A DNA stretch of 34,524 nt from CAIYHK01 sp964638795 (GTDB lineage Bacteria; Actinomycetota; Acidimicrobiia; Acidimicrobiales; Ilumatobacteraceae). A model generated the notes under the pieces. The model was not told where the DNA came from and did no database searches. It saw only the letters and a program-made list of their open reading frames with translations. Positions 1 through 7,983 of this stretch are shown here, one piece after another. Location of the stretch: assembly GCA_964638795.1 (NCBI GenBank), contig CAZXAX010000015.1, positions 1-34,524 of the forward strand, in the 5' to 3' direction. Made by a program: the position numbers and the translations under genes. The first letter of the stretch is position 1, and every line of letters starts with the position of its first letter.

Positions 1-663
1 ACCACCCCAATTGTTGTTCCAACTATTTATCTTCGAAGTATTGGCCCTGTGGCCGTCACACCCAAAAACGGTTCTGCATCTGTAACGATTCCGGCAAGTA
101 CTTCTCAAGGAGACCTTTTGCTCTTGGTGATCACATCGACCAAGAACGCAGAACCACCGATTCCGTCAGGATGGACCAAGCTCGCTTCTTCAGGTTCTGG
201 CGGTGGCCCCGCCTCGCACCTACTTGTCGCATACCGAATCGCTGACGCCTCATCGGTCGTAACCATCACCAGCACGGGTGGCGGCACAACAATTGCCGGT
301 CGTGTGATCAGGTTTTCAAAGTGGGCGATGTCCAACCCAGAACCTGTTCTTGCCGTGAATGCAGCGGTAGCTGGTCGAATAGCCACCCCACAGGGACTCA
401 TTCCAGGATCCTTGACACCAAACAAGCCATACGCAACAGCGATTTCCTTCGTTGTTACCGCTGGAGCACACGAATTGTCTATATCCAGCGCAAATGGGTT
501 CAACCTTGAGAACTCCAACACCTACGGGGTTGGTGGAGGCAGTGAAACTTTTGGGTTTGCTACTCGAGTTGTTGGGGGCAGCGGTAGCCCAGTGTCACTT
601 CCAACTTGGGAAGCAACTCCCGTTACCACCGACTGGATCTACGCAATCGTGGCATTCGCCTGA
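1..663 (+). CDS. C-terminal part of a beta-rich surface or phage-tail-like protein (5' partial)
   Basis: The frame is open from base 1, so the true start lies upstream; about 220 residues are visible before the TGA stop. A GTG at 49 is an internal candidate start, but the same reading frame continues before it. The visible chain is rich in Gly, Ser, Thr and Val, has no membrane segment or anchor, and contains a GDLLLL...PSGWT pattern that I associate with small jelly-roll-like domains of secreted and phage tail proteins (weak recognition). It ends one base before the converging response regulator. Function is unknown; a structural or extracellular role is only an inference from composition. 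Confidence 0.6.
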   Translation, partial: TTPIVVPTIYLRSIGPVAVTPKNGSASVTIPASTSQGDLLLLVITSTKNAEPPIPSGWTKLASSGSGGGPASHLLVAYRIADASSVVTITSTGGGTTIAGRVIRFSKWAMSNPEPVLAVNAAVAGRIATPQGLIPGSLTPNKPYATAISFVVTAGAHELSISSANGFNLENSNTYGVGGGSETFGFATRVVGGSGSPVSLPTWEATPVTTDWIYAIVAFA

Positions 664-664
664 T

Positions 665-1303
665 TTATGCCGTCTTGTCGAACATCGACGAAATCGGTGC
701 GTACATGATCGCCAATTGTGTGCGGTTCGATTTGCCGCACCGCTGCAACATTGCAGAGATGCGATTGCGCACAGTCTGAGGGCTCAGATACACCCGATCA
801 GCAATCTCACGGTCCGTCAGACCATCGCAAACATAAGACAGAATTTCGCGATCTACCTCACGAGCTTGAATCAAAGGAAGATACCCGTTGTCTTTCAGTT
901 CACGTTCAACGAGCTGCACTTCGGTGTTACGAACTTGTGATTTACCGGCCATAATCGATTCGAGATGATCAAGAATCTCGTCAAGACCGGCACGAGTTGA
1001 CATCACCTCAGACACACCATATTGATGCGCCACGTATCTGAAGGCTGGGCGTACATCAGGTGACAAAATGAGGGTCCGCACTTGGGGCCATTTGGCACTA
1101 CACGTGCGCGCAACCTGAACGGATTGACTCGGGTCAGTCATTGCCAGCACCAACAGATCCGGGCGATAAAGGTCCAGCATCTGGAGAGCGCTTTGACCAT
1201 CCTTGACGGCGATTACATCATCAACCTTGTCTTCGGCCCTAATGCCATCGCGTAATCCATCAAGAATCAGCTGCATATCTGAACAAATCATCACAATCTT
1301 CAA
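665..1303 (-). CDS. LuxR/NarL-family response regulator with degenerate receiver domain
   Basis: A 212-residue protein. Residues about 1-120 fold like a response-regulator receiver, and 145-203 form a LuxR-type helix-turn-helix (DGLTDREIADR, LSPQTVRNRI), so it should bind DNA as a transcription factor. The TTG start at 1303 has GGGAG seven bases upstream; the ATG at 1310 is in another frame that stops quickly. In the receiver, the phosphoacceptor Asp expected after the RPDLLVL strand is Ala54, and the conserved switch Lys aligns with Thr103, although Asp9 of the acidic pocket remains. It is therefore unlikely to be switched on by normal phosphotransfer. No histidine kinase is nearby. It lies downstream of the GAF-ANTAR gene on the same strand, 151 bases away, and may have its own promoter there. 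Confidence 0.85.
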   Translation of the reverse strand: MKIVMICSDMQLILDGLRDGIRAEDKVDDVIAVKDGQSALQMLDLYRPDLLVLAMTDPSQSVQVARTCSAKWPQVRTLILSPDVRPAFRYVAHQYGVSEVMSTRAGLDEILDHLESIMAGKSQVRNTEVQLVERELKDNGYLPLIQAREVDREILSYVCDGLTDREIADRVYLSPQTVRNRISAMLQRCGKSNRTQLAIMYAPISSMFDKTA

Positions 1304-1348
1304 CTTGCATCTCCCTTCCTCGGGAACATTGATAACTGAAACTTACTT

Positions 1349-1378
1349 ACAAATGTAAAAACAGTGTGACTCATTTGT
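1349..1378. promoter_or_regulatory. Inverted repeat ACAAATG-N16-CATTTGT upstream of the response regulator
   Basis: Seven-base arms ACAAATG (1349-1355) and CATTTGT (1372-1378) flank 16 bases in the gap between the ANTAR gene and the response regulator. The same two heptamers recur in the opposite order in the intergenic region at 2193-2208. The site is 46 bases upstream of the response regulator start, so it could be an operator or a hairpin in the leader. No clear sigma70 promoter is visible beside it; a TTTACA-like box on the minus strand is the best candidate. Confidence 0.4.
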
Positions 1379-1454
1379 CGTGAGTAGTTAATTGGTGTCA
1401 TGTGTACCGATTCCGATTGTCTATTTACTATTTTCTTAATCAACTTTCTCAGCA

Positions 1455-2102
1455 TTACGACGCTTCCCTGAATCGAGTAACTGTTTTTGCGACTTCGCTA
1501 ATTGGCACTCCACCATTACGTGATTGGCGTCGAAGCTCCTCAAACGCTGCGGCAAGATCTTGCCTGTTGCGCTCAGCCAATATGCCCTTTGCTTGTTCAA
1601 TAACAACTCGACTCTCAAGTGCTCCTTGCAACTGCAATGCGAGCTGTCGGCTTTGTTCCAACTGGTTGCTTTGGGAAAGTAATCGTCCAGCTGCTCCCAA
1701 ATAGGCCTGAACTAATGGAATCCGGCCCCACAGATCGGCCGCACTACCGGGCTTGGCGTACAGGACAACGACTCTGCAGTCTTGACCCTCCACACACATA
1801 GGCGAAGCAATCAAAGTGCAATCATCAAAATCTGAAGTGCTTGATTGACATGTCAGTCGAACCTGCTGTGCTAAGGCTTTCATAGCCGGCTGTGACTTGA
1901 ACGAATCCTTCGATGTTGTACCAGCGCACACCATGCCGCCAGTTGGGTCTGGTTCGTAAAGGTGCGCCGATTCTGCGCGCATCAGATCGCGACAACTTGC
2001 CAATAGACACGACACAGCATCGTATTGAAGCGCAGCACTAAAGGTGTCAATCAAGTTGACAAAACTTCGTGCAATTTTTAATTCGGGTTTTTCAATTTCC
2101 AT
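1455..2102 (-). CDS. GAF-ANTAR domain protein (putative RNA-binding antiterminator)
   Basis: A 215-residue protein with a GAF-like sensor region at about residues 10-150 and an ANTAR domain at 152-212. The ANTAR signature is clear: LQGALESRVVIEQAKGIL followed by AFEELRRQS and ISEVAKTV. ANTAR proteins bind paired short hairpins in nascent RNA and prevent transcription termination; GAF-ANTAR pairs are common in Actinobacteria. The ATG at 2102 has a strong AAGGAG ribosome binding site five bases upstream. It precedes the response regulator on the same strand and diverges from the sortase-anchored protein gene. The GAF ligand is unknown, and I could not identify its RNA target hairpins in the window. 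Confidence 0.88.
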   Translation of the reverse strand: MEIEKPELKIARSFVNLIDTFSAALQYDAVSCLLASCRDLMRAESAHLYEPDPTGGMVCAGTTSKDSFKSQPAMKALAQQVRLTCQSSTSDFDDCTLIASPMCVEGQDCRVVVLYAKPGSAADLWGRIPLVQAYLGAAGRLLSQSNQLEQSRQLALQLQGALESRVVIEQAKGILAERNRQDLAAAFEELRRQSRNGGVPISEVAKTVTRFREAS

Positions 2103-2192
2103 CGTTTCTCCTTTTCACCCATCAAAGATGATGCAGACACGTGGGGCAAGGTACGTCTGTAGCCAGCACGCAAACGAATGTCATTCAAAAAT

Positions 2193-2208
2193 CATTTGTT
2201 GACAAATG
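2193..2208. promoter_or_regulatory. Palindrome CATTTGT-TG-ACAAATG in the divergent ANTAR / surface-protein promoter region
   Basis: A perfect inverted repeat with seven-base arms and a two-base centre. It shares both heptamers with the repeat at 1349-1378. A perfect TTGACA (2199-2204) lies inside it on the plus strand, but no good -10 follows at 17 bases; a TAGGGT at 2214-2219 could serve as a -10 if the -35 is poor. A smaller palindrome, GAATG-T-CATTC, lies just upstream at 2176-2186. Its position between divergent genes suggests an operator. Confidence 0.45.
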
Positions 2209-2302
2209 CTCATTAGGGTCGCATTGCGGCTCGGACCTTGCCGGTGTTCATCCTTTGCGTTTTCCAAGACCTCGACGGCGCACACATCAGTTTTGGAGAA
2301 TC

Positions 2303-4264
2303 ATGAGACTCAAATTTGTTTCCGCTTTTGCCGCAATTTCGATTGGCATCTTGGCGATATCTGTATTTGTTGCGATCTATCCCGCAGCAGCCAAAGCATC
2401 TGTGGGTCTTGATCAATGCGCGACTCTGCCAAACGCTTGCAGCACATCCAACTCTGCACAATGGCAAAACGGGAACCTAGGGCAGTCCAACTCGAGTTAC
2501 TTTGAGGGCGACTCAGTTCCTTACCGCGCCACGCTTTCAGGATTGACAATTGGCGAGACGTACTCGCTCTTGCTTGATTGGGACACAACACAAAGCGGTA
2601 AACACGCCATTGACACATTGACCAACTACAACCGCACCATCGGGTCCGCCGACTACTGCGCAGGTATCACGTGCAGTGGCAGCACGAGCAGCCTTGCAAT
2701 TCCTTCCAACCCAAACATCACCGCTGAAGGAGTGGGCCAAACTTCTGGTCAGGCTTTTGCTCTCACTGGTGGAACATTCCCGTCCTCAGGTTCAACGGTT
2801 CCAAACACAGGAAACCTCTGTGCTGACGCCACCTGCTTGATCTCCTCAAACCCCTCGGCTTACTCGTTATCTGGAACTTACGCAGGAAGTAGTTCAACCT
2901 CAATTCGGTTGTGGTTCACCGCCGATGCCACGTCAGCTGTGATCGCATGGGGTGGCCACATCGCTTCTCGCGCAGATTGGGGCAACAACCACTCAGCCGT
3001 TTCCATCAGCGGCTCGCCATATCACATGCGTGTTCAGGACCTCAGTTGTTCTGATGCGGACAACTGTGGTGTCGGCAATCAAGATCGATCCTTGAGTTCA
3101 GAAGCCGTCACATATGCCGCATCAATCACGGTGATTGAGTCGGCCACGCCAGAGGGTTCAACTGTGTTTGATTACACGAGTTCACCAGCCCCACTTTCCG
3201 ACTTCACCTTGGTGGATGACGGCACAGTAGCCAACACCCGCACCTTCACTGGCATCACCACCTTCACTACCTACACGGTCTTGGTTCAATCTGAATCTGG
3301 CTGGACATTTACTGGTGCCACATGCGATGTCATCGGGGCGAACGGCGGGAGCCAAACCGTGTTGCAAAATACCGCAACAATTGATCTCCGCGAAGGCGAA
3401 ATCGTTACCTGCACTTTCAATCACACGCTCGATCCGCTGCGATCGATAGCGCTAGACAAAACAGTGACTGAAGAAAGCTACGACTCGGTTGGCGACACTC
3501 TGAACTACAGCTACACAATCACCAATACCGGTGACGCTCCAATTGGGCCAACACAGTTCACCATCTCTGATGATCGAATTGCATCAGGTGCTGCTTTCAA
3601 TTGTGGACCTGCAGATACCACCCTTGCGATTGATGCCACATTGACTTGCCAGGCATCCTATGAAGTAACGAGTGCTGATATAACGACCGAAAGCGTGTTG
3701 AACACTGCAGTCGCTTCGGGCGGCGGCTTGACCTCAAACGAAGACCAGGTGTCGGTGCCATTCGTACCCCCAGCAACAACCACCACTTCAACTACATCGA
3801 CCACCACTACAACGATTCCTGAAACCACAACAACCACAAGCACGATTCCCGAAACGACAACNNNNNNNNNNNNNNNNNNNNNNNNNNNNNNNNNNNNNNN
3901 NNNNNNNNNNNNNNNNNNNNNNNNNNNNNNNNNNNNNNNNNNNNNNNNNNNNNNNNNNNNNACAACAACCACAAGCACGATTCCCGAAACGACAACCACT
4001 GTTGCAGAGACAACAACCACCACGATCGTCGACACAACGACCACAACAATCGTTGACACGACCACGACAACACCGGTGGCCTCAACCACCACTAACCCGA
4101 TTACACCTAAGACCACGGTTGAACCACCGACCACATCAACGAGTCCTGGCATCACAGAGCTCGCTGAAACAGGGAGTCGTACCGATCAAATCGCAGCGAT
4201 CTTGCTCGTTCTAATCGGGTTGGCACTTGCTTTGACGGTCGTCGGTCGCCGGCGAAGTGTTTGA
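2303..4264 (+). CDS. Secreted, sortase-anchored (LAETG) multidomain surface protein with Thr-rich stalk
   Basis: The ATG at 2303 (GGAGA five bases upstream) opens a clear signal peptide, MRLKFVSAF plus a hydrophobic stretch ending AAAKA; a longer in-frame reading from 2141 is less likely because it would bury this signal. The mature chain has an N-terminal cysteine-containing domain with an SGKHAID motif, a prealbumin-like domain ending in CTFNHTL, a DUF11-like adhesion-type repeat (LDKTVTEESYDSVGD, YTITNTGDAPIG), then a long TTTT/IPETTT stalk. The C-terminus is LAETG, a membrane helix and RRR, the layout of a class E sortase substrate. No sortase gene is in the window. The stalk contains a 100-N gap flanked by a 35-base duplication, so its length (653 residues as read, 608 if the duplicate is merged) is uncertain. 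The GT4 gene begins 14 bases after its stop. Confidence 0.85.
   Translation: MRLKFVSAFAAISIGILAISVFVAIYPAAAKASVGLDQCATLPNACSTSNSAQWQNGNLGQSNSSYFEGDSVPYRATLSGLTIGETYSLLLDWDTTQSGKHAIDTLTNYNRTIGSADYCAGITCSGSTSSLAIPSNPNITAEGVGQTSGQAFALTGGTFPSSGSTVPNTGNLCADATCLISSNPSAYSLSGTYAGSSSTSIRLWFTADATSAVIAWGGHIASRADWGNNHSAVSISGSPYHMRVQDLSCSDADNCGVGNQDRSLSSEAVTYAASITVIESATPEGSTVFDYTSSPAPLSDFTLVDDGTVANTRTFTGITTFTTYTVLVQSESGWTFTGATCDVIGANGGSQTVLQNTATIDLREGEIVTCTFNHTLDPLRSIALDKTVTEESYDSVGDTLNYSYTITNTGDAPIGPTQFTISDDRIASGAAFNCGPADTTLAIDATLTCQASYEVTSADITTESVLNTAVASGGGLTSNEDQVSVPFVPPATTTTSTTSTTTTTIPETTTTTSTIPETTXXXXXXXXXXXXXXXXXXXXXXXXXXXXXXXXXXTTTTSTIPETTTTVAETTTTTIVDTTTTTIVDTTTTTPVASTTTNPITPKTTVEPPTTSTSPGITELAETGSRTDQIAAILLVLIGLALALTVVGRRRSV
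3862..3961. other. Assembly gap of 100 N inside the Thr-rich stalk
   Basis: Exactly 100 N separate two copies of a 35-base stretch (3827-3861 and 3962-3996). Merging one copy with the N removes 135 bases, a multiple of three, which is why the frame stays open. Because the region is a tandem ACAAC/GATTC repeat, the true copy number cannot be known from this sequence. Confidence 0.95.
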
Positions 4265-4278
4265 GAAGGGTCAAAGAC

Positions 4279-5412
4279 GTGTTTGATTCACCGTCAATTA
4301 TCGTGAGCACATTCCCGCCCAAACCCTGTGGCCTCGCCACGTTTTCCGCGGCACTTTTAAATGGCTTGGGTTCTGTCGGCATTGGGGACACGCATGTTTT
4401 GGCGGTGTCCCCAAGGCAACACGATCACTTGGACCCAAGGGTTGTAGGCACGCTCCATCCCGACTCTCAATCGTCAGTTGGCTACGCCGCAAAGTTGTTG
4501 AACCAATACAGCGTTGTCTTTTTGCAGCACGAGTATGGAATATTTGGCCACTCTGATGGCCAAGGGGCACTCGATCTTTTGACACAGGTCGAAGTGCCGA
4601 TCATCTCAACTTTGCATTCAGTGCCGCTGCGCCCAACGGCGCGGCAAAAGATTGTGCTGGAAGAAGTTGTTGGTCATTCTGCTGCGGTAGTGACGATGAC
4701 TGAAGTAGCGCGTCAGAGACTCATTGGTCTCTACGAGGTGAATGAATCAAAAATCGTGACCGTTCCACACGGAGCAACCATCCCCCCAAATGCGGGCCCC
4801 ACGTCAGCACAACCCCCGCTGTTACTGACGTGGGGTCTGCTCGGACCCGGAAAGGGCATTGAGTGGGTCCTTGATGCGATTGCACTAATCAAAGACGAAG
4901 TGCCGCACTTTCGATACCTCGTTGCTGGCCAAACTCACCCAAACATCGTTCGCGACTCGGGCGAGGCATATCGCGAAATGCTTCAGGCAAAGGTGCAAGA
5001 GCATGGCATCGATTCAATCGTGCAGTTTGACGCTTCTTATAAGCCGCTGGGCTCACTACTTGAGTTAATCCGATCGGCAACATGTGTGGTTCTCCCCTAT
5101 GAATCAATGGATCAGATCACCTCTGGAGTTCTGGTTGATGCAATCGCCGCCAGCAAGCCGGTAGTGGCGACCCAATTTTCGCACGCAGTAGAACTGCTAT
5201 CGGGTGGTGCAGGAATCCTCGTACCACCACAGAATCCTGAAGAAATAGCTCGTGCGATTAAGCGCGTGCTCCATCACCCCGAAGTTGTAATCAAAATGGC
5301 AGATCGCGCCGCACAGCTCGCACCACTTCACACGTGGTCAACAGTTGCGAGGCAATACAGCGCGATTGCGCGACGAGTTACCTTCGACACCAAGATTGGG
5401 GTTGCAAGTTGA
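4279..5412 (+). CDS. GT4-family glycosyltransferase (GT-B fold)
   Basis: A 377-residue protein with the two Rossmann-like halves of a GT-B enzyme. The N-terminal STFPPKPCGLATFS loop and the C-terminal LLTWGLLGPGKGIEWVLDA, VAGQTHP and QITSGVLVDAIAASKPVVAT segments fit GT4 retaining glycosyltransferases that use nucleotide sugars. The usual E-x7-E pair reads Q-x7-D here. The start is set at GTG 4279 because GAAGGG lies eight bases upstream; a TTG at 4261 overlapping the previous stop is the alternative. It is followed, with a four-base TTGA overlap, by the six-hairpin protein and then by GH130. That neighbourhood suggests mannoside or mannan chemistry, but the donor and acceptor cannot be read from sequence. 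Confidence 0.88.
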   Translation: MFDSPSIIVSTFPPKPCGLATFSAALLNGLGSVGIGDTHVLAVSPRQHDHLDPRVVGTLHPDSQSSVGYAAKLLNQYSVVFLQHEYGIFGHSDGQGALDLLTQVEVPIISTLHSVPLRPTARQKIVLEEVVGHSAAVVTMTEVARQRLIGLYEVNESKIVTVPHGATIPPNAGPTSAQPPLLLTWGLLGPGKGIEWVLDAIALIKDEVPHFRYLVAGQTHPNIVRDSGEAYREMLQAKVQEHGIDSIVQFDASYKPLGSLLELIRSATCVVLPYESMDQITSGVLVDAIAASKPVVATQFSHAVELLSGGAGILVPPQNPEEIARAIKRVLHHPEVVIKMADRAAQLAPLHTWSTVARQYSAIARRVTFDTKIGVAS

Positions 5413-6440
5413 GCACAAACCAATTGGTTCGCCATGTTTCTCTTCGTCATTTGGTCACTCTTTCCGGCGAGCACGGCATTTTCGAACACGCACGTGGTTC
5501 ACAGCCCGACTACGAGCACGGTTACTGCACGGATGACAACGCAAGACTCCTGATTGTGGCAGCACGAACCGCAGCCCCGTCAATGACTTCCAAAAAACTT
5601 GAATCACTAGCTCTGAAATTCGTCAGCAAAGCCGTCACTACCTCGGGTCGTGTCTACAACCGCATGAACCACCATGGGCAGTGGACCGACGAGCCATCAA
5701 CAGACGACTGTTGGGGGCGCCTCGTTTGGGCAACAGGCGTGGCAGTAGCGGAGGCAGACAGCGAGTCTGTGCGACAACGCGCATTGTCATGCTTTGAATG
5801 CGCTATTCAGCAGAAATCAAATTGGTTGCGCTCCCAGAGTTTCGCCGCACTGGGCGCGGCAGAAGTTCTGCGCACTTTTCCGCAACACGAGGTCGCCCTA
5901 GCTTTCCTGCGTGACTTTGCAAGTCAAGTTCCAGATATCTCAACCGATTCCAATTGGATTTGGCCCGAGCAACGCCTTACTTATGCAAATGCGGTGATCC
6001 CTGAAGCACTGATTGCGTCGGGTTATGCCACCGCCAACCATTTAGCTCTAGACACCGGCCTCACATTGCTGGACTGGCTAATCGCACATGAGACAACTGG
6101 GGACCGCCTTTCGCTAACGCCAACGAACGGCAGTGGCGTAGGTGAGCACAAACCCGGTTTTGACCAGCAACCCATCGAAGCCGCAGCAATCGCCGAGGCT
6201 TGTGCTCGGGCTTATCGAATTACCCATGATCCGGTTTGGGGTCGTGGGCTCAAGCATTCAATTCTCTGGTTTCTTGGCCACAACGATTCAAACCAAATCA
6301 TGATTGACCCCATTTCCGGTGGTGGCTTTGACGGCCTGACTAGATCGGGCGTCAACCGCAATCAAGGTGCTGAGTCCACACTTGCGATGATCGCCACATT
6401 GCAGCATCTTGCAGAGCGGAGAACTGGTGCAAAGAATTAG
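5409..6440 (+). CDS. Six-hairpin (alpha/alpha toroid) glycosidase-like protein
   Basis: About 343 residues from a TTG start at 5409 that overlaps the previous TGA as TTGA; a TTGGGG stretch about eight bases upstream may be the ribosome binding site. A longer reading from 5334 would run inside the glycosyltransferase gene. The sequence is a string of helical hairpins with conserved-looking aromatic and acidic loops: YEHGYCTDDNAR, YNRMNHHGQWTDEPSTDDCWGRLVW, WIWPEQRLTYANA, KPGFDQQPIEAAA and GGGFDGL. These resemble six-hairpin glycosidases that travel with GT4 and GH130 genes. The likely role is binding or cleaving an oligosaccharide; no activity can be assigned. It has no signal peptide, so it is probably cytoplasmic. 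Confidence 0.75.
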   Translation: MSTNQLVRHVSLRHLVTLSGEHGIFEHARGSQPDYEHGYCTDDNARLLIVAARTAAPSMTSKKLESLALKFVSKAVTTSGRVYNRMNHHGQWTDEPSTDDCWGRLVWATGVAVAEADSESVRQRALSCFECAIQQKSNWLRSQSFAALGAAEVLRTFPQHEVALAFLRDFASQVPDISTDSNWIWPEQRLTYANAVIPEALIASGYATANHLALDTGLTLLDWLIAHETTGDRLSLTPTNGSGVGEHKPGFDQQPIEAAAIAEACARAYRITHDPVWGRGLKHSILWFLGHNDSNQIMIDPISGGGFDGLTRSGVNRNQGAESTLAMIATLQHLAERRTGAKN

Positions 6441-7923
6441 CGAACCGAATAGTTCATCAATTGCGATCCGCACTAGTCACCGCCTGCTACCCGACCCAAC
6501 TCGTGTACTCATCAAGATTTTCGTCGCCGGACAGGAAGACTTTGGGAGCACTGAAAGCAGAATCAATGTTGTGGTGCAAAGAGTTCTTGCGCTATCAGAC
6601 GATGAGGTTGGTAATGCGCTTGCGATTGTCACCAAGGATTTCAGCCATCGACACGATGACTTTGATGCACTTCTGCATGCCCACGCTCTAAGGGCGTGTG
6701 AATGCATCGTGTCCGATCATGAGCTATCCAACGACCGTTGGAAACTCCTTGGAGCCTGCTTCACCCACGAATTTTCAGTTGAAGGTGCCGCGCTGTGCAA
6801 TCCTTCCGCCGTCTTGCACCCCGACCAGTCAGGTCTAGGTGCTGGGATGGCGCGCTTCATCATGACCGTGAGAGCAATCGGTGAAGGACACCGATCGTCG
6901 ATTGGATTCAGAACGGGGGTCATCGATCAATGGGGCGGCATTTCAGTTGACGCGCCCCAACCAAGATTGCACCCTGGTTCATACAGCGATCCGCTATTTA
7001 CGAGACACAATTTTATCGGTCCATTGGAGTCCCTTTCAGACTTTGGCGAGAATGCACAAACAGTTCTCAGCAAACTCCCCGATGAGTTCACTCTGGAACA
7101 GCTCGAAGAGCGCCTAATTGTTCTTCTTCATAGCCACGACACACACCGCAATGCAGCGGAAACGGTATTGAATTTTCGCACCATTGCGGAGCGCTCCTAC
7201 GTAGTTGATTTTCCTCAGGACAGCAGTTATTCAGAACGCGTGTTGTGGCCACATGCTTCAAGTGAATGGCGCGGTATGGAGGATGCGCGTCTAGTGCGAT
7301 TCGCCGAAGACGATGGGAGCGCCAGCTATTTAGCCACCTATACGGCATTTGATGGCTCTTCCATAACTCAGCAGATGTTTCGCACATCCGACTTCAAACG
7401 ATTTGAGATGTTTCCCGTTTCGGGTCGTGCGGCCCGCGGAAAAGGTCTCGCGGTCTTCCCGCGCAAAGTCGGCGGGGCCTACATGGCACTAACCCGTATG
7501 GATCACGAATCAAACTTCATCAGCACTTCTGATCAAGTAGAGCACTGGGATGAAGCAACTGCAGTTCAGGTTCCGTCGCGCCCCTGGGAGCTGATCCAAC
7601 TCGGAAACTGTGGATCCCCCATCGAAACTGAGGCTGGCTGGCTCGTGGTTACACATGCCGTTGGTCCTTTTCGCACCTATTACTTGAGCGCCATGTTGCT
7701 TGATCTAAATGATCCCATGCGTGTAATTGGCACTTTGAATCAACCTCTGCTTGCACCGATACCTGCCGAGCGCGAGGGATATGTTCCCAATGTGGTCTAC
7801 TCGTGCGGGAGCCTCAAGCACCGTGATGTGTTGATGATCCCATTTGGCATTGCGGACAATTCAATCGGCTTTGCTACGGCGCGGATCACGGACCTTCTTA
7901 ACCTCTTGACTGATTCGCACTAG
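6427..7923 (+). CDS. GH130-family beta-mannoside phosphorylase or hydrolase
   Basis: A 498-residue protein. The start is taken as GTG 6427 (GGAGA just upstream), overlapping the previous gene by 14 bases; TTG 6409 is an alternative. The first 180 residues or so are an uncharacterised, mostly helical extension; the rest is a five-bladed beta-propeller of GH130. Key signatures are GMEDARLVRF with E285-D286, the RGKGLAVFPRKV strand, QLGNCGSPIETEAGWLVVTHAVGP and EGYVPNVVYSCG. GH130 enzymes act on beta-1,4- or beta-1,2-mannosides, either by phosphorolysis to mannose 1-phosphate or by hydrolysis; which applies here depends on phosphate-binding residues I cannot place securely. It is the third gene of a GT4, six-hairpin, GH130 cassette. 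Confidence 0.85.
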   Translation: MQRISEPNSSSIAIRTSHRLLPDPTRVLIKIFVAGQEDFGSTESRINVVVQRVLALSDDEVGNALAIVTKDFSHRHDDFDALLHAHALRACECIVSDHELSNDRWKLLGACFTHEFSVEGAALCNPSAVLHPDQSGLGAGMARFIMTVRAIGEGHRSSIGFRTGVIDQWGGISVDAPQPRLHPGSYSDPLFTRHNFIGPLESLSDFGENAQTVLSKLPDEFTLEQLEERLIVLLHSHDTHRNAAETVLNFRTIAERSYVVDFPQDSSYSERVLWPHASSEWRGMEDARLVRFAEDDGSASYLATYTAFDGSSITQQMFRTSDFKRFEMFPVSGRAARGKGLAVFPRKVGGAYMALTRMDHESNFISTSDQVEHWDEATAVQVPSRPWELIQLGNCGSPIETEAGWLVVTHAVGPFRTYYLSAMLLDLNDPMRVIGTLNQPLLAPIPAEREGYVPNVVYSCGSLKHRDVLMIPFGIADNSIGFATARITDLLNLLTDSH

Positions 7924-7983
7924 GGGTTCCCAATCCACTGCTTTTCTCGGTTACTTTTGCAGTGAGAGAAAACGGGGGCTTCA

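Noticed and set aside
2141..2302. N-terminal extension of the surface protein from 2141
   Set aside because: It would place 54 residues before a clear signal peptide, and a ribosome binding site fits the ATG at 2303.
3658..4155. Antisense reading frame opposite the Thr-rich stalk, coding for a Val-rich protein
   Set aside because: It is a composition shadow of the ACC/ACA repeats and has no start signal or family match.
7940..7973. TTTTCTC/GAGAAAA repeat before the SDR as a terminator of the GH130 cluster
   Set aside because: A weak seven-base A/T stem with a large loop; not enough to call.
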